Below, piece after piece: positions 1 through 8,042 of a DNA stretch of 64,000 nt (the stretch's first letter is position 1; each line of letters opens with the position of its first letter). The stretch lies in contig NZ_CP073063.1 of the NCBI RefSeq assembly GCF_022654015.1, positions 682,001 to 746,000 of the forward strand, given 5' to 3'. Source of the stretch: Brevundimonas diminuta (GTDB taxonomy: Bacteria > Pseudomonadota > Alphaproteobacteria > Caulobacterales > Caulobacteraceae). Made by a program: the position numbers and the translations under genes. The notes below the pieces were generated by a model. It was not told the origin of the DNA. It made no database searches and saw nothing but the letters and a program-made list of their open reading frames with translations.

Positions 1-336
1 GAGGAACTGTCGCTGCTGTCGGCGGAGTTGAGCTATCTGCCCGACCGTCGCATAGCCTACGAAAATCTGGGCAAGCGCACCAACCACCCGGGCGTGAAGT
101 CGGTGGCCACCGCCATGACGCAGGCCGAAACCTATGGCACGCCGCTGGCCACCGCCCTGCGCGTCATGGCGAAGGAAAATCGCGATTTGCGGATGTCCGC
201 CGCAGAGAAAAAGGCCTCGGCCCTGCCGGCCAAACTGACCGTGCCGATGATCCTGTTCTTCCTGCCGGTCCTGTTCATCGTCATCCTGGGTCCGGCGATC
301 CTGAATGTCATCGACATGATGAAGGACGGGCGTTAG
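1..336 (+). CDS. tadC: TadC/CpaH-like type II secretion F-domain protein, C-terminal part
   Basis: The frame is open from the first base, so the gene enters from the left and only about 111 C-terminal residues are present. They match the end of the T2SSF (GspF/TadC) domain: a helical soluble part containing AMTQAETYGTPLA, a basic stretch, then one strong membrane helix (LTVPMILFFLPVLFIVILG) and a short tail ending KDGR. In the family, TadB and TadC form the inner-membrane platform of Flp/Tad pili; in Caulobacter the equivalents are CpaG/CpaH. Assignment to TadC rather than TadB rests on the tail and is inference. The stop overlaps the stop of the convergent SRPBCC gene by 4 bases. Confidence 0.85.
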   Translation, partial: EELSLLSAELSYLPDRRIAYENLGKRTNHPGVKSVATAMTQAETYGTPLATALRVMAKENRDLRMSAAEKKASALPAKLTVPMILFFLPVLFIVILGPAILNVIDMMKDGR

Positions 337-767
337 GCGCGCTCCGCCGCCGCCTTCAGTCCATGGGCGGCGCTTTCGAACGCCGCCTTGATCGCCGGGC
401 GATGCTTGTCATGGAACAGCTCGCCGCGAATGCCCGAAAAGCGGATGCCGATGGCGACGATGCAGTTGCCGGGCGCCAACTCCTCGATCTGGATATAGCG
501 CAGGCTCTGGAACAGGAAGCCGCGCCGTTCGGCCCAGACCAGACGCGCGCGCGGTTGCCACTCCACCACCTGGGCCGCCGCCTGGCGTTCGGCCATATCG
601 GGCCACGCCTCGGTCATGGTCAGGCGGCCGCCATAGGCGATGGCGCCCTCGACGTCCCTGTCGATCGGGTTCCAGGCGCCCCAGTCGGATAGGTCCGCGA
701 CCAAGTCCCAGATGCGGTCCGAGGTCGCCTGAACGCCGACGCGTTTTTCGATGCGAGTGTCATCCAT
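333..767 (-). CDS. SRPBCC family protein (polyketide cyclase/START-like fold)
   Basis: 144 aa. The N-terminus (RIEKRVGVQATSDRIWDLV, then DLSDWGAWNPI) is the usual opening of SRPBCC proteins, where a first strand is followed by a short helix and a WxxWNP-type loop. Further along, VEWQPRARLVWAE and the closing amphipathic helix also fit. Members bind hydrophobic ligands in a deep cavity. No specific ligand can be inferred here. There is no signal peptide, so it should be cytosolic. It is monocistronic and convergent with the tad gene. Confidence 0.85.
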   Translation of the reverse strand: MDDTRIEKRVGVQATSDRIWDLVADLSDWGAWNPIDRDVEGAIAYGGRLTMTEAWPDMAERQAAAQVVEWQPRARLVWAERRGFLFQSLRYIQIEELAPGNCIVAIGIRFSGIRGELFHDKHRPAIKAAFESAAHGLKAAAERA

Positions 768-813
768 GGTTTCGCTCTGACACGGCTGGCCGCCGGAAGA
801 AAGGCGCCGGGTA

Positions 814-1170
814 TCAGTCGGCGGCGTCGATCCGCTTCAACCGCCGTCCATCGTCCAACGCCAGCCGCGTCTTGACCTCGAACAGATCGGCGCCGGCTGG
901 AATGATTAGCAGCTTCTTGGGCTGGGCCGTGTTGACGGCGACGACGGCGCCCTTGGGACAGATATCGAAACAGTCGGCGCCGACGACCGTCAGTTCGCCC
1001 TTTCGACCCTGTTTGCCCTTCTTCAGGTGCAGATATTTGCGCAGCGCCTTTTTCAGCGTCAGATCGCCGCCGGGGCCGAAGCCGCCGTCCAGCTTTTTGG
1101 AGCATTTGCGGCAGACCAGAACGACGTCGCGCCATTCGGTCTTTGCGCTCTTGAAGGCCTTCTCACCCAT
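814..1170 (-). CDS. (2Fe-2S) ferredoxin-like protein, thioredoxin fold
   Basis: 118 aa from the ATG at 1170. An in-frame TTG at 1206 would add 12 residues, but neither start has a good Shine-Dalgarno site and the family begins near the ATG. Four cysteines lie in two pairs: CRKC near residue 20 and CFDIC near residue 67, followed by PKGAVV. This is the pattern of thioredoxin-like [2Fe-2S] ferredoxins (PF01257-like). It is probably a cytosolic electron-transfer or metal-binding protein with unknown partner. It is divergent from the downstream amidohydrolase gene. Confidence 0.8.
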   Translation of the reverse strand: MGEKAFKSAKTEWRDVVLVCRKCSKKLDGGFGPGGDLTLKKALRKYLHLKKGKQGRKGELTVVGADCFDICPKGAVVAVNTAQPKKLLIIPAGADLFEVKTRLALDDGRRLKRIDAAD

Positions 1171-1260
1171 GCGGAGAGAAATCGGCGTTCGCGACGACTT
1201 GCACAAGCGGGTGCGGCGCCGTCACCTGTCGTCGGGCTGAAAATTTCACGGGACCTTCAC

Positions 1261-2562
1261 ATGCGCCGATTGTTCGCCGCCTCCACACTGGCGCTGTTGC
1301 TTGCCGCCGGCGCCGCTCAGGCGCAGGTCGATACGGCCAGTGTGGACGCCGCCGTCCAGCGCGTCATGCCCGAGGTCGTCGCGTGGCGGCGCGACTTCCA
1401 CCAGCACCCTGAACTGGGCTTCGCCGAGACCCGTTCGGCCGGGGTGATCGCCGAGCATCTGCGGTCGTTGGGGCTGGAGGTCCGCACCGGGGTCGGCAAG
1501 ACCGGCGTGATCGGCGTGCTGCGCGGCGCACGGCCGGGTCGGACGGTGGCCCTGCGCGCCGACATGGACGCCCTGCCGGTGCAGGAGGCGACGGGCCTGG
1601 ACTTCGCCTCGACCGCCACCGGGACCTACATGAGCAATACGGTGCCGGTGGCCCACGCCTGCGGCCACGACATGCATATGGCCATGCTGATGGGCGCGGC
1701 CGAGGTGCTGGCGGGGATGAAGGACCGGATCGCCGGCACGGTGGTCTTCGTCTTCCAGCCGGCCGAGGAGGGCGCGCCTCCGGGAGAGCCCAAGGGCGGG
1801 GCGGCCCTGATGATCGCGGACGGGGCGCTGAACGATCCCAAGCCTGAGGCCATCTTCGGCCTGCACGTCGTGCCGGGCCGTCCGGGCAGCGTCTTTTATC
1901 GACCCGAGGGCTTCATGGCCGCCTCCGACCGCGTGGATATCCGCCTCATGGGCAAGCAGACGCATGGTGCCTGGCCCTGGCGCGGGGTCGACGTGATCGC
2001 GGTAGCGGGCCAGGTGGTCGAGACGGTCAACACCCTGACGGCGCGCACGGTCGATCCGACCACGACCCCGACCGTCTTCACTATCGCCACGATCAATGCC
2101 GGCGTCCGCTACAACATCATCCCCGACAGTGCGACGCTGTCCGGCACCCTGCGCACCTTCGATACGGCCCAGCGCGACGCCCTGGTCGCCCGCGCGGAGA
2201 CCGCCATCGACCACGTCGCCGAGGCTTACGGCGCCACCGCCGAGTTCGGCGTCAAACAGAACGCCGCCCTGGTGTTCAATGACCCCGGCCTGTCCGCCTG
2301 GCTGGCCCCTGTCCTGACCGAGGCGGCGGGCGCGGGGAACGTCAACGCCGCCACGCCCCCGACCACGGTGGCTGAGGACTTCAGCTATTTCCAGCAGGTC
2401 ATCCCCGGCGTCTTCTACCATCTCGGCGCCAGTCCCGACGGCGTCGACCCCGCCCAATCCGCACCCAACCATTCGCCGGAGTTTTCACCGAACGAAAAGG
2501 TTCTGCCGCTGGGGGTGAAGACGCACGTTTTGACGGCGTTGCGGTTTTTGGAGCGGAGCTAG
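1261..2562 (+). CDS. exported M20 family amidohydrolase (hippurate/IAA-amino-acid hydrolase type)
   Basis: 433 aa from the ATG at 1261, chosen because it starts a clear signal peptide (MRRLFAASTLALLLAAGAA, cut after AQA). The frame stays open further upstream but without family similarity. The mature protein has the M20D hallmarks: RRDFHQHPELGF near the start, LRADMDALPVQE, HACGHDMHMAMLMGAA (metal ligands), FQPAEEG with the catalytic Glu, a dimerisation domain, and the late EDFSYF metal motif. The family hydrolyses N-acyl or aromatic amides of amino acids. The exported form seen here suggests a periplasmic role. The substrate is unknown. Confidence 0.9.
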   Translation: MRRLFAASTLALLLAAGAAQAQVDTASVDAAVQRVMPEVVAWRRDFHQHPELGFAETRSAGVIAEHLRSLGLEVRTGVGKTGVIGVLRGARPGRTVALRADMDALPVQEATGLDFASTATGTYMSNTVPVAHACGHDMHMAMLMGAAEVLAGMKDRIAGTVVFVFQPAEEGAPPGEPKGGAALMIADGALNDPKPEAIFGLHVVPGRPGSVFYRPEGFMAASDRVDIRLMGKQTHGAWPWRGVDVIAVAGQVVETVNTLTARTVDPTTTPTVFTIATINAGVRYNIIPDSATLSGTLRTFDTAQRDALVARAETAIDHVAEAYGATAEFGVKQNAALVFNDPGLSAWLAPVLTEAAGAGNVNAATPPTTVAEDFSYFQQVIPGVFYHLGASPDGVDPAQSAPNHSPEFSPNEKVLPLGVKTHVLTALRFLERS

Positions 2563-2655
2563 GCGAGGCGTGCGATGGCTGCCGGAAACCAATGTCGCAG
2601 ACCGACCCATAGGCGACGTTCGGTCTGACGCGTAGGCTATGGCTCTGGAGGGGGA

Positions 2656-3033
2656 ATGTCGGAGTTCACGGAACTTGAGCGGACGGTGCTCGCGATCATT
2701 TGCGATAGTCAGCCAAGCATTGCCGAGCCTCTCCACAGCCTCTTATCTGACGCTCGAATTTCCGAGCGGCATAACACTGGCCACGGCTTCTATACGTCCT
2801 TTGATGTGGTGAACAGCGAGCCACCTATCACTTGGCCAGAGCGCATCATGGACGGACCGAACGCCGAAGTTTCCGTGGGCGACGAAATCCTGCTCATGGG
2901 CTTCATTCTTTGGCTTGAAGGCGGCTACCCAACCTGCCTCGAAGGCTTCCAATACGGCACACCAGCCGGTGACGACATCGACTTGAAAGCTGTCGACTTG
3001 GCTTCTATCCGATGGATCAAGCCAATGCGTTGA
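2656..3033 (+). CDS. hypothetical protein, lower-GC orphan ORF
   Basis: 125 aa with no family I recognise. The start is supported by a GAGGGGG Shine-Dalgarno stretch at about 2648. The protein is acidic and soluble-looking, with no signal peptide or membrane helix. It has a HGFYTSFDV segment near residues 43-51 and an aromatic LWLEGGYPTCLEGFQYG segment near 90-106. Base composition is visibly lower in GC than the flanking genes, and the downstream spacer (3034-3140) is also AT-richer, which suggests recent acquisition. The size and feel recall orphan immunity-like proteins, but nothing in the sequence proves that. Confidence 0.6.
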   Translation: MSEFTELERTVLAIICDSQPSIAEPLHSLLSDARISERHNTGHGFYTSFDVVNSEPPITWPERIMDGPNAEVSVGDEILLMGFILWLEGGYPTCLEGFQYGTPAGDDIDLKAVDLASIRWIKPMR

Positions 3034-3140
3034 ATGGGAGTTCAACGTCCGGTTCCCACCCTTTTCGGACTATCCGAAGGCCCGGTTTAGGGCGGACCAA
3101 GTAGAAGCATATTCAGCAAAAATCTGTCACACAGGTCTCG

Positions 3141-4328
3141 CTACAACCGCTCAAACACCGTCTCGATCACCCGGCGATAGACCGCCGTCAGCGTCTCCAG
3201 CTCCGCCGTCGGCACCCGTTCGTCGATCTGGTGCATGGTCTGGCCGACCAGGCCCAGTTCCAAGACCGGGCACAGGGCGCGGATGAAGCGGGCGTCGGAG
3301 GTGCCGCCGGTGGTGGAGGCCACGGGGCGGCGGCCCGCCACGGCCTCGACCGCGTCCTGAACCGCCTCCACGAAGGCGCCCGGCTCGGTCAGGAAGGCCT
3401 CGCCCGAGCACAGGTGCTCCAGGGTGATCTGAAGCCCGGTCTCGGCCTGCATGGCACCGGCCTCGCGGTTCAGCCAGTCGATCAGGGCGTCGCCGGTATG
3501 GCTGGGGTTGAAGCGGATGTTCAGCCGCGCCGTCGCCTGGGCCGGGATGATGTTGGTCGCCGGATTGCCGATGTCGATGGTGGTGATTTCGAGGTTCGAC
3601 GGGGGGAAGTTCTCGTAGCCTTGGTCGAGGACGTAATCGTTCAGGCGGGCTATCAGCTTCGCGATCACCGGGGCCGGGTTGGCGGCGCGCTCGGGATAGG
3701 CGACATGGCCCTGTTTGCCGTGGACGGTGATCCAGGTGTTCAACGAGCCGCGCCGCCCGACCTTGATCATGTCGCCCAGCTGTTGCGACGAGGAGGGTTC
3801 GCCGACAACGCAGGCGTCGATGACCTCGCCCTCGGCCGCCAGGGCCTCGACCACCCGCTTGGTGCCATGAAGCGCCGGGCCTTCCTCGTCGCCGGTGATC
3901 AGGAAGGAGAGGGAGCCCTTCGGCTCGCCTTCGGCCAGCACCTGGGACACGGCGGCGACCCAGGCGGCGATCCCGCCCTTCATGTCCACCGCGCCCCGGC
4001 CGTACAGGACGCCGTCCCTGACCTCGGCGTTGAAGGGTTGGGCCGACCACTGGTCCGACGGGCCGGTCGGGACCACGTCCGTATGGCCGGCGAAACACAG
4101 GTTGGGCGAGGCGGTCCCGCGCCGGGCGTACAGGTTCTCGATCCGCGCATGGACGCCCTCGCCTCCCGGTCCCTCGAAGGCCAGGCGGCGGCAGGTGAAG
4201 CCTAGCGCCGTCAGATGGCGCTCCAGCACATCCATCGCCCCCTCGTCGGCGGGCGTGACGGAGGGAATGCGGATCAGGTCGCGGGTCAGTTCGACAGGAT
4301 CGATGACGGGAGTTGATGCGCGGCTCAT
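3141..4328 (-). CDS. dapE: succinyl-diaminopimelate desuccinylase
   Basis: 395 aa, full length for DapE. It hydrolyses N-succinyl-LL-2,6-diaminopimelate to LL-DAP and succinate in lysine and peptidoglycan synthesis. Visible M20 motifs are FAGHTDVVPTG (metal His82, Asp84), GRGAVDMKGG (bridging Asp115), TGDEEGPA (catalytic Glu), the metal ligand in VVGEPSS, and GGTSDARF plus the terminal MHQIDE motif. The ATG at 4328 gives the expected N-terminus (VELTRDLIRIPSVTP). It is divergent from the MFS gene. The other dap genes are not in this window. Confidence 0.95.
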   Translation of the reverse strand: MSRASTPVIDPVELTRDLIRIPSVTPADEGAMDVLERHLTALGFTCRRLAFEGPGGEGVHARIENLYARRGTASPNLCFAGHTDVVPTGPSDQWSAQPFNAEVRDGVLYGRGAVDMKGGIAAWVAAVSQVLAEGEPKGSLSFLITGDEEGPALHGTKRVVEALAAEGEVIDACVVGEPSSSQQLGDMIKVGRRGSLNTWITVHGKQGHVAYPERAANPAPVIAKLIARLNDYVLDQGYENFPPSNLEITTIDIGNPATNIIPAQATARLNIRFNPSHTGDALIDWLNREAGAMQAETGLQITLEHLCSGEAFLTEPGAFVEAVQDAVEAVAGRRPVASTTGGTSDARFIRALCPVLELGLVGQTMHQIDERVPTAELETLTAVYRRVIETVFERL

Positions 4329-4394
4329 GCGGCTATGCTTTAGGGATAATCCGCGTCTGCGAGAAGACGGTGCGCTCCTGCCGAAGCCGAGACC

Positions 4395-5678
4395 TTGACC
4401 AAAGAATCCATCGCTGCCGGCCCCGCCGCCCCGCCATCTCCGCCCGAAGGCCCGGCCAGCCCGTGGGGCATTCGCGACTTCCGCCTGTTGTGGTTCGGCC
4501 GCGTGGTGGCGGTGCTGGCGATCCAGATCCAGTCCTCGGCCCTGTTATGGCAGGTCTATGAGATCGCCCGGCGCGATCATCCGGTCGAGGAGGCCAGCCT
4601 GTATCTGGGGCTGGTGGGGCTGTGTCAGTTCCTGCCGCTGCTGGCCTTTACGCTTCCCGCCGGGGCGATGGCGGATCGGCGCGACCGGAAGCGCACGGTG
4701 TGGATCTCGATCCTGGTCGAGGCGGCCTGCGCGGGATCATTCCTGGCCATGGCCCTGCACGGAAACCCGCCGCTGTGGGGTCTGTTGGCGGTCGCGGCCC
4801 TGTTCGGCGCGGCGCGGGCGTTTCTGGCGCCGGCCAGCCAGGCCTTCCTGCCGATGGTGGTGGGGCGAAAGGCTCTGCCGCCCGCCATCGCGGCCCAGTC
4901 CATCGCATTCCAGACAGGGGCCATCGCCGGCCCGGCCCTGGGCGGGGTGATCGTGGGGGTGAACGTGCCCCTGGCCTATGCGGTGTCGCTGGGCATGTTC
5001 CTGCTGGCCGTCGCCGCCTTCATCCTGATCCGCACCAGCGGCAAGCCCGCGCCACAGGCCAATCCACTGTCGCCTGTGGATTCCGTGAAGGAAGGTCTGG
5101 CCTATGTCTGGAAGACCAAGATCGTGCTGGGCGCCATCTCACTGGATCTGGTGGTGGTGCTGCTGGCGGGCGTGGCGCTGCTGACGCCGATCTTCGCGCG
5201 CGACATCCTGCATGTTGGACCGCAAGGGTTCGGCTTGTTGCGGGCGTCGTTCGGCGTGGGGGCCATGGTCATGGCTATCTACCTAAGCCGCTATCCGGTC
5301 CGCCAGAACGGCGGGCGCTGGATGTTCGCGGCGGTGGCGGTGTTCGGCCTGTGCACCATCACCTTCGGCCTGTCGCGCATCGTCTGGCTGTCAGGCCTGG
5401 CCCTGTTCATCGGCGGGGCGGCGGACATGATCAGCGTCAATGTGCGCCAGACCCTGATCCAGCTGGCCACGCCCGATCACATGCGCGGGCGGGTGTCCTC
5501 GGTGTCCATGCTGTTCATCGGCGCCTCGAACGAACTGGGCGAGGCCTATTCCGGCGTCATGGTCCGGCTGCTGGGCGCGGTCGGGGCGGCGGTGTTCGGC
5601 GGATTCGGCGCCCTGGCCGCGACCGGGGCCTGGGCGACGATGTTCCCGGGGCTGAGGAAGGCGGATCGGCTGACGTGA
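4395..5678 (+). CDS. MFS transporter, EntS/MFS_3-type exporter
   Basis: 427 aa from a TTG start. The upstream frame has no similarity, and WGIRDFRLLWFGR is the usual N-terminal motif of this branch. About 12 hydrophobic helices are visible, with the MFS loop 2-3 motif as DRRDRKRTVW and a central loop after helix 6 (about residues 215-235). The C-terminal half carries NVRQTLIQLATPDHMRGRVSS, typical of the MFS_3 (enterobactin-exporter-like) family. It is probably an inner-membrane proton-driven exporter of small molecules. No substrate-specific neighbour is present. A long palindrome follows the stop. Confidence 0.85.
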   Translation: MTKESIAAGPAAPPSPPEGPASPWGIRDFRLLWFGRVVAVLAIQIQSSALLWQVYEIARRDHPVEEASLYLGLVGLCQFLPLLAFTLPAGAMADRRDRKRTVWISILVEAACAGSFLAMALHGNPPLWGLLAVAALFGAARAFLAPASQAFLPMVVGRKALPPAIAAQSIAFQTGAIAGPALGGVIVGVNVPLAYAVSLGMFLLAVAAFILIRTSGKPAPQANPLSPVDSVKEGLAYVWKTKIVLGAISLDLVVVLLAGVALLTPIFARDILHVGPQGFGLLRASFGVGAMVMAIYLSRYPVRQNGGRWMFAAVAVFGLCTITFGLSRIVWLSGLALFIGGAADMISVNVRQTLIQLATPDHMRGRVSSVSMLFIGASNELGEAYSGVMVRLLGAVGAAVFGGFGALAATGAWATMFPGLRKADRLT

Positions 5679-5685
5679 GTGGGAG

Positions 5686-5779
5686 TGAGCGAGGGGTGCT
5701 AGTGAGCAAGAGGTGAGCGAAGAGCGGTGCGGCGTTTTCGGCCTCGGCTCACTTCTCGCTCACTAGCACCCCTCGCTCA
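5686..5779. repeat. long inverted repeat between convergent genes, probable bidirectional terminator
   Basis: Arms of 33 bases (5686-5718 and 5747-5779) are reverse complements with only two mismatches, separated by 28 bases. The arms are built from the repeated word GTGAGCGAG and its variants. The element sits exactly between the stop of the MFS gene (5678) and the stop of dcd (5786). It would form a very stable hairpin on either strand. There is no long T-run, so termination is inferred from position and structure. Confidence 0.75.
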
Positions 5780-5785
5780 CCTCAG

Positions 5786-6811
5786 TCACCACGCTTTGAA
5801 ATGCTTCGACAGCTTCAGGCCCTGGTTCTGATAGTGGCTGCCGCTTTCGCCATACAGACGGCTGGGGCGTTCGGTCAGGGGTTCATAGACCAGGCGGGCG
5901 ACGATCTGGCCGTGTTCCAAGAGGAACGGCGTGTCATGGGTGCGGACTTCCAGCACGCCCTTCGAGCCCGCGCCATGCGCCTCGTCGGTGCCGAAGCCGG
6001 GGTCGAAGAAGCCAGCGTAGTGGACGCGGAACTCGCCGACCGACGGATCGATGGGGGTCATTTCGGCGGCCTGATCGACCGGGATCTCGACGTCGTCGGA
6101 CGAGGCCAGGATGTAGAATTCGCCCGGATCCAGCAGCAGTTCGCCACGGCGCAGGCTCAGCGGCTCCCAGAAGTCGCGCGGATCGTGGCCGTCGATGTGG
6201 TCCAGATCGACCACGCCCGCATGGCGACGCCCGCGGAAGCCGACGATGTCGCCGCCCTGCAGATCGACGCCGACCGAGCGGGTCTCCAGCTTGGGCGGAT
6301 CGCCGGCCTTGAGCCGTAGCTGGTTCAGGCGCGTGCCGGGACGGACCAGGATGGAGAAGGTCTGGGGCGCGACCTCCATATAGAGCGGGCCGTCATAACC
6401 CTCGGCCACGTCATCGAAGCTGGCGCCCTGATCGGTCAGCAGACGCACGAAGACATCGACGCGGCCGGTCGAGCTTTTCGGATTGGCGCGGGCGATCAGG
6501 CCTTGGGGCAGTTTCAACCGCTCCTGAAGGCGCACGATATAGACGCAGCCCTTTTCCAGCACGACGCCGGCCTCGGTGATCTCGATGGCGTGCATGGCCA
6601 CGTCGGCGATGCGGTCCTCGACCTTGCGCCGGCCGGGCAGGAAGGAGGCGCGGACGCGCCAGGCCTGATCCGACAGCCGCAGGTCCAGGCTGGCCGGCTG
6701 GACCTGGTCGTGGTCGAAGGGCGTGTCGGACGTGACGGCGCCTGTGGCGATCAAAGTCTCGATGGACTGGGCGGGCAGGATGCCGGGACGGGGCGCTTGG
6801 AAGGAGCTCAT
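5786..6811 (-). CDS. dcd: 2'-deoxycytidine 5'-triphosphate deaminase, long alphaproteobacterial form
   Basis: 341 aa, about twice the length of the E. coli-type Dcd, matching the long two-domain form in alphaproteobacteria (PF06559 type). It should deaminate dCTP to dUTP to supply dTMP synthesis. The N-terminal domain shows QPASLDLRLS and LIARANPKSSTGRVDVFVRL, the trimer-interface/catalytic signature of the dUTPase-like fold. The C-terminal half repeats the fold, with FDPGFG near residue 270. The start (MSSFQAPRPGILPAQSIE) is typical. It is divergent from apaG. Confidence 0.92.
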   Translation of the reverse strand: MSSFQAPRPGILPAQSIETLIATGAVTSDTPFDHDQVQPASLDLRLSDQAWRVRASFLPGRRKVEDRIADVAMHAIEITEAGVVLEKGCVYIVRLQERLKLPQGLIARANPKSSTGRVDVFVRLLTDQGASFDDVAEGYDGPLYMEVAPQTFSILVRPGTRLNQLRLKAGDPPKLETRSVGVDLQGGDIVGFRGRRHAGVVDLDHIDGHDPRDFWEPLSLRRGELLLDPGEFYILASSDDVEIPVDQAAEMTPIDPSVGEFRVHYAGFFDPGFGTDEAHGAGSKGVLEVRTHDTPFLLEHGQIVARLVYEPLTERPSRLYGESGSHYQNQGLKLSKHFKAW

Positions 6812-6892
6812 GGCGTCTGTCTCACACGGTTTTCACGACTTGTCTCCAAGTCGCGCTTGCAGCCCGCGCGCGGCGGGGCGAGCATATAGCCC

Positions 6893-7300
6893 ATGCACGA
6901 GGGTCCTGCCTATACCGCCGAGACGAACGGCATCCTGATCCGGGTCCGGCCCAGCTATCTGGCGGGCCAGTCCGATCCCGACGAAGGCCGCTGGGTCTGG
7001 GCCTATCAGATCGAGATCGTGAATCTGACGGGATCGACGGTGCAGCTAATGGCGCGCCGCTGGACCATCACCGACGGCCACGGCCATGTCGAAGAGGTGC
7101 GCGGCCCTGGCGTGGTCGGCGAACAGCCGGTGATCGAACCCGGCGGCAGCTATGCCTACGCCTCGGGCTGTCCGCTGGGCACCGACAGCGGCTCGATGGT
7201 GGGCGCCTACTATATGACGGATGCGGACGGGCGCAGTTTCGAGGCGCAGATTCCGGCGTTTTCGCTGGATACGCCGGATGCGCGGCGGGTGCTGAACTGA
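6893..7300 (+). CDS. apaG: ApaG domain protein
   Basis: 135 aa, the normal ApaG length. Signature segments are WVWAYQIEIVNL, RRWTITDGHGHVEEVRGPGVVGEQP (split here as RRWTITDGHG and VRGPGVVGEQP), PGGSYAYASGCPL and GSMVGAYYM. The fold is an immunoglobulin/fibronectin-like beta sandwich. ApaG has been linked genetically to cobalt/magnesium phenotypes in enterics, and its biochemical role is unsettled. It is a single gene here, divergent from dcd and followed by a strong hairpin. Confidence 0.93.
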   Translation: MHEGPAYTAETNGILIRVRPSYLAGQSDPDEGRWVWAYQIEIVNLTGSTVQLMARRWTITDGHGHVEEVRGPGVVGEQPVIEPGGSYAYASGCPLGTDSGSMVGAYYMTDADGRSFEAQIPAFSLDTPDARRVLN

Positions 7301-7313
7301 TCGAAAGGCGGAT

Positions 7314-7346
7314 GGGGCTGCGTCAACCCGGATGAACCGCAGCCCC
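7314..7346 (+). terminator. hairpin after apaG
   Basis: A perfect 9-bp stem (GGGGCTGCG, 7314-7322, with CGCAGCCCC, 7338-7346) with a 15-base loop lies 13 bases after the apaG stop. There is no T-run, so it may act as a Rho-independent-like or mRNA 3'-end-protecting hairpin. Confidence 0.55.
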
Positions 7347-7357
7347 GCCCCTGAAGT

Positions 7358-7435
7358 CTCGCCGGCCGCTTGCGCGAACCGGCGAGGGGGAAGTTAGCTC
7401 AATGGAGAGCATCTGTGACGCGGGCATGACCCGCG
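7358..7435. other. structured spacer between apaG and gcrA with a tRNA D-arm-like motif
   Basis: Two further stems follow: CTCGCCGG/CCGGCGAG (7358-7365 with 7379-7386) and CGCGGG/CCCGCG (7419-7424 with 7430-7435). Between them, 7393-7411 reads TTAGCTCAATGGAGAGCA, which is like the D-arm of many tRNAs (GCTC/GAGC stem). No anticodon stem, T-arm or acceptor stem follows, so this is not a working tRNA. On the minus strand the last hairpin lies downstream of gcrA and may help end its transcript. Confidence 0.4.
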
Positions 7436-7485
7436 CGAAGCGCCGCGCTCAAGTCGCGAGCGACCGCGTCGTGAGCGTAGCGCGC

Positions 7486-8022
7486 TTAAATATAGCGCCG
7501 CAGGCTGCGGGCCAGGTCGGAACCGCTTTCCTTGGAGCCGCGACGGACTTGCGGCTGGTAGGCGACGCGGGCGTGTTCGACGCAATAGACGCCTTCCGAC
7601 GAGCGGCGGCCGCAGAAGCTGAACTCGCGCGACGACGGGTCGCCGATCGGCCATTTGCACATGTGGGCGCCTAGCGTCATCACGGTCGCCGTGCCCGGCA
7701 GGTCCGGGATCGGGGCGGGGACGGGCGCGGCGGGTTCGACCGGCTTGGGCTGGACGGCTTCCAGACGGCGCGGGGCCGAAGGTTGCTGCGCCGGAGCGGC
7801 CGGCGCCGGACGCGGACGCGCGGTGCGGAAGGTCGCGGCGACGGTGCGCGCCGGTTGCGAGGGGGCGGCCCGGCCCGACAGGCCCAGACGGTGCACCTTG
7901 CCGATCACGGCGTTACGGGTGACCCCGCCGCCCAGTTGTTTGGCGATCTGGCTCGCGGACTGGCCCTCAAGCCAGAGCTTCTTTAGCGCGCCTACGCGGT
8001 CGTCGGTCCAGCCTGCGGTCAT
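7486..8022 (-). CDS. gcrA: cell cycle regulator GcrA
   Basis: 178 aa from the ATG at 8022. This start is set by GGAGGGTGGC just upstream and by the family N-terminus (MxxxWTDDRV). Residues 5-50 are the GcrA helix-turn-helix (LWLEGQSASQIAKQL, TRNAVIGKVHRLGLSGRA), with LGGGVTRN where Caulobacter, as I recall it, has one Gly fewer. A Pro/Ala-rich linker (about 55-115) leads to the conserved C-terminal part with CKWPIGDP, FCGR and YCVEHARVAYQP. GcrA binds sigma70-RNA polymerase and activates promoters carrying CcrM-methylated GANTC sites in Caulobacterales. Confidence 0.95.
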   Translation of the reverse strand: MTAGWTDDRVGALKKLWLEGQSASQIAKQLGGGVTRNAVIGKVHRLGLSGRAAPSQPARTVAATFRTARPRPAPAAPAQQPSAPRRLEAVQPKPVEPAAPVPAPIPDLPGTATVMTLGAHMCKWPIGDPSSREFSFCGRRSSEGVYCVEHARVAYQPQVRRGSKESGSDLARSLRRYI

Positions 8023-8042
8023 GCCACCCTCCAGCGAGTTTG

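Noticed and set aside
2743-3045. A 100-codon minus-strand frame opposite the lower-GC orphan ORF
   Set aside because: The plus-strand frame has a good ribosome binding site (GAGGGGG), whereas the minus frame has none and overlaps it fully.
7391-7435. A tRNA gene at the TTAGCTCAATGGAGAGCA motif
   Set aside because: Only the D-arm is present. The bases after it do not pair as an anticodon stem and there is no T-arm or acceptor stem.
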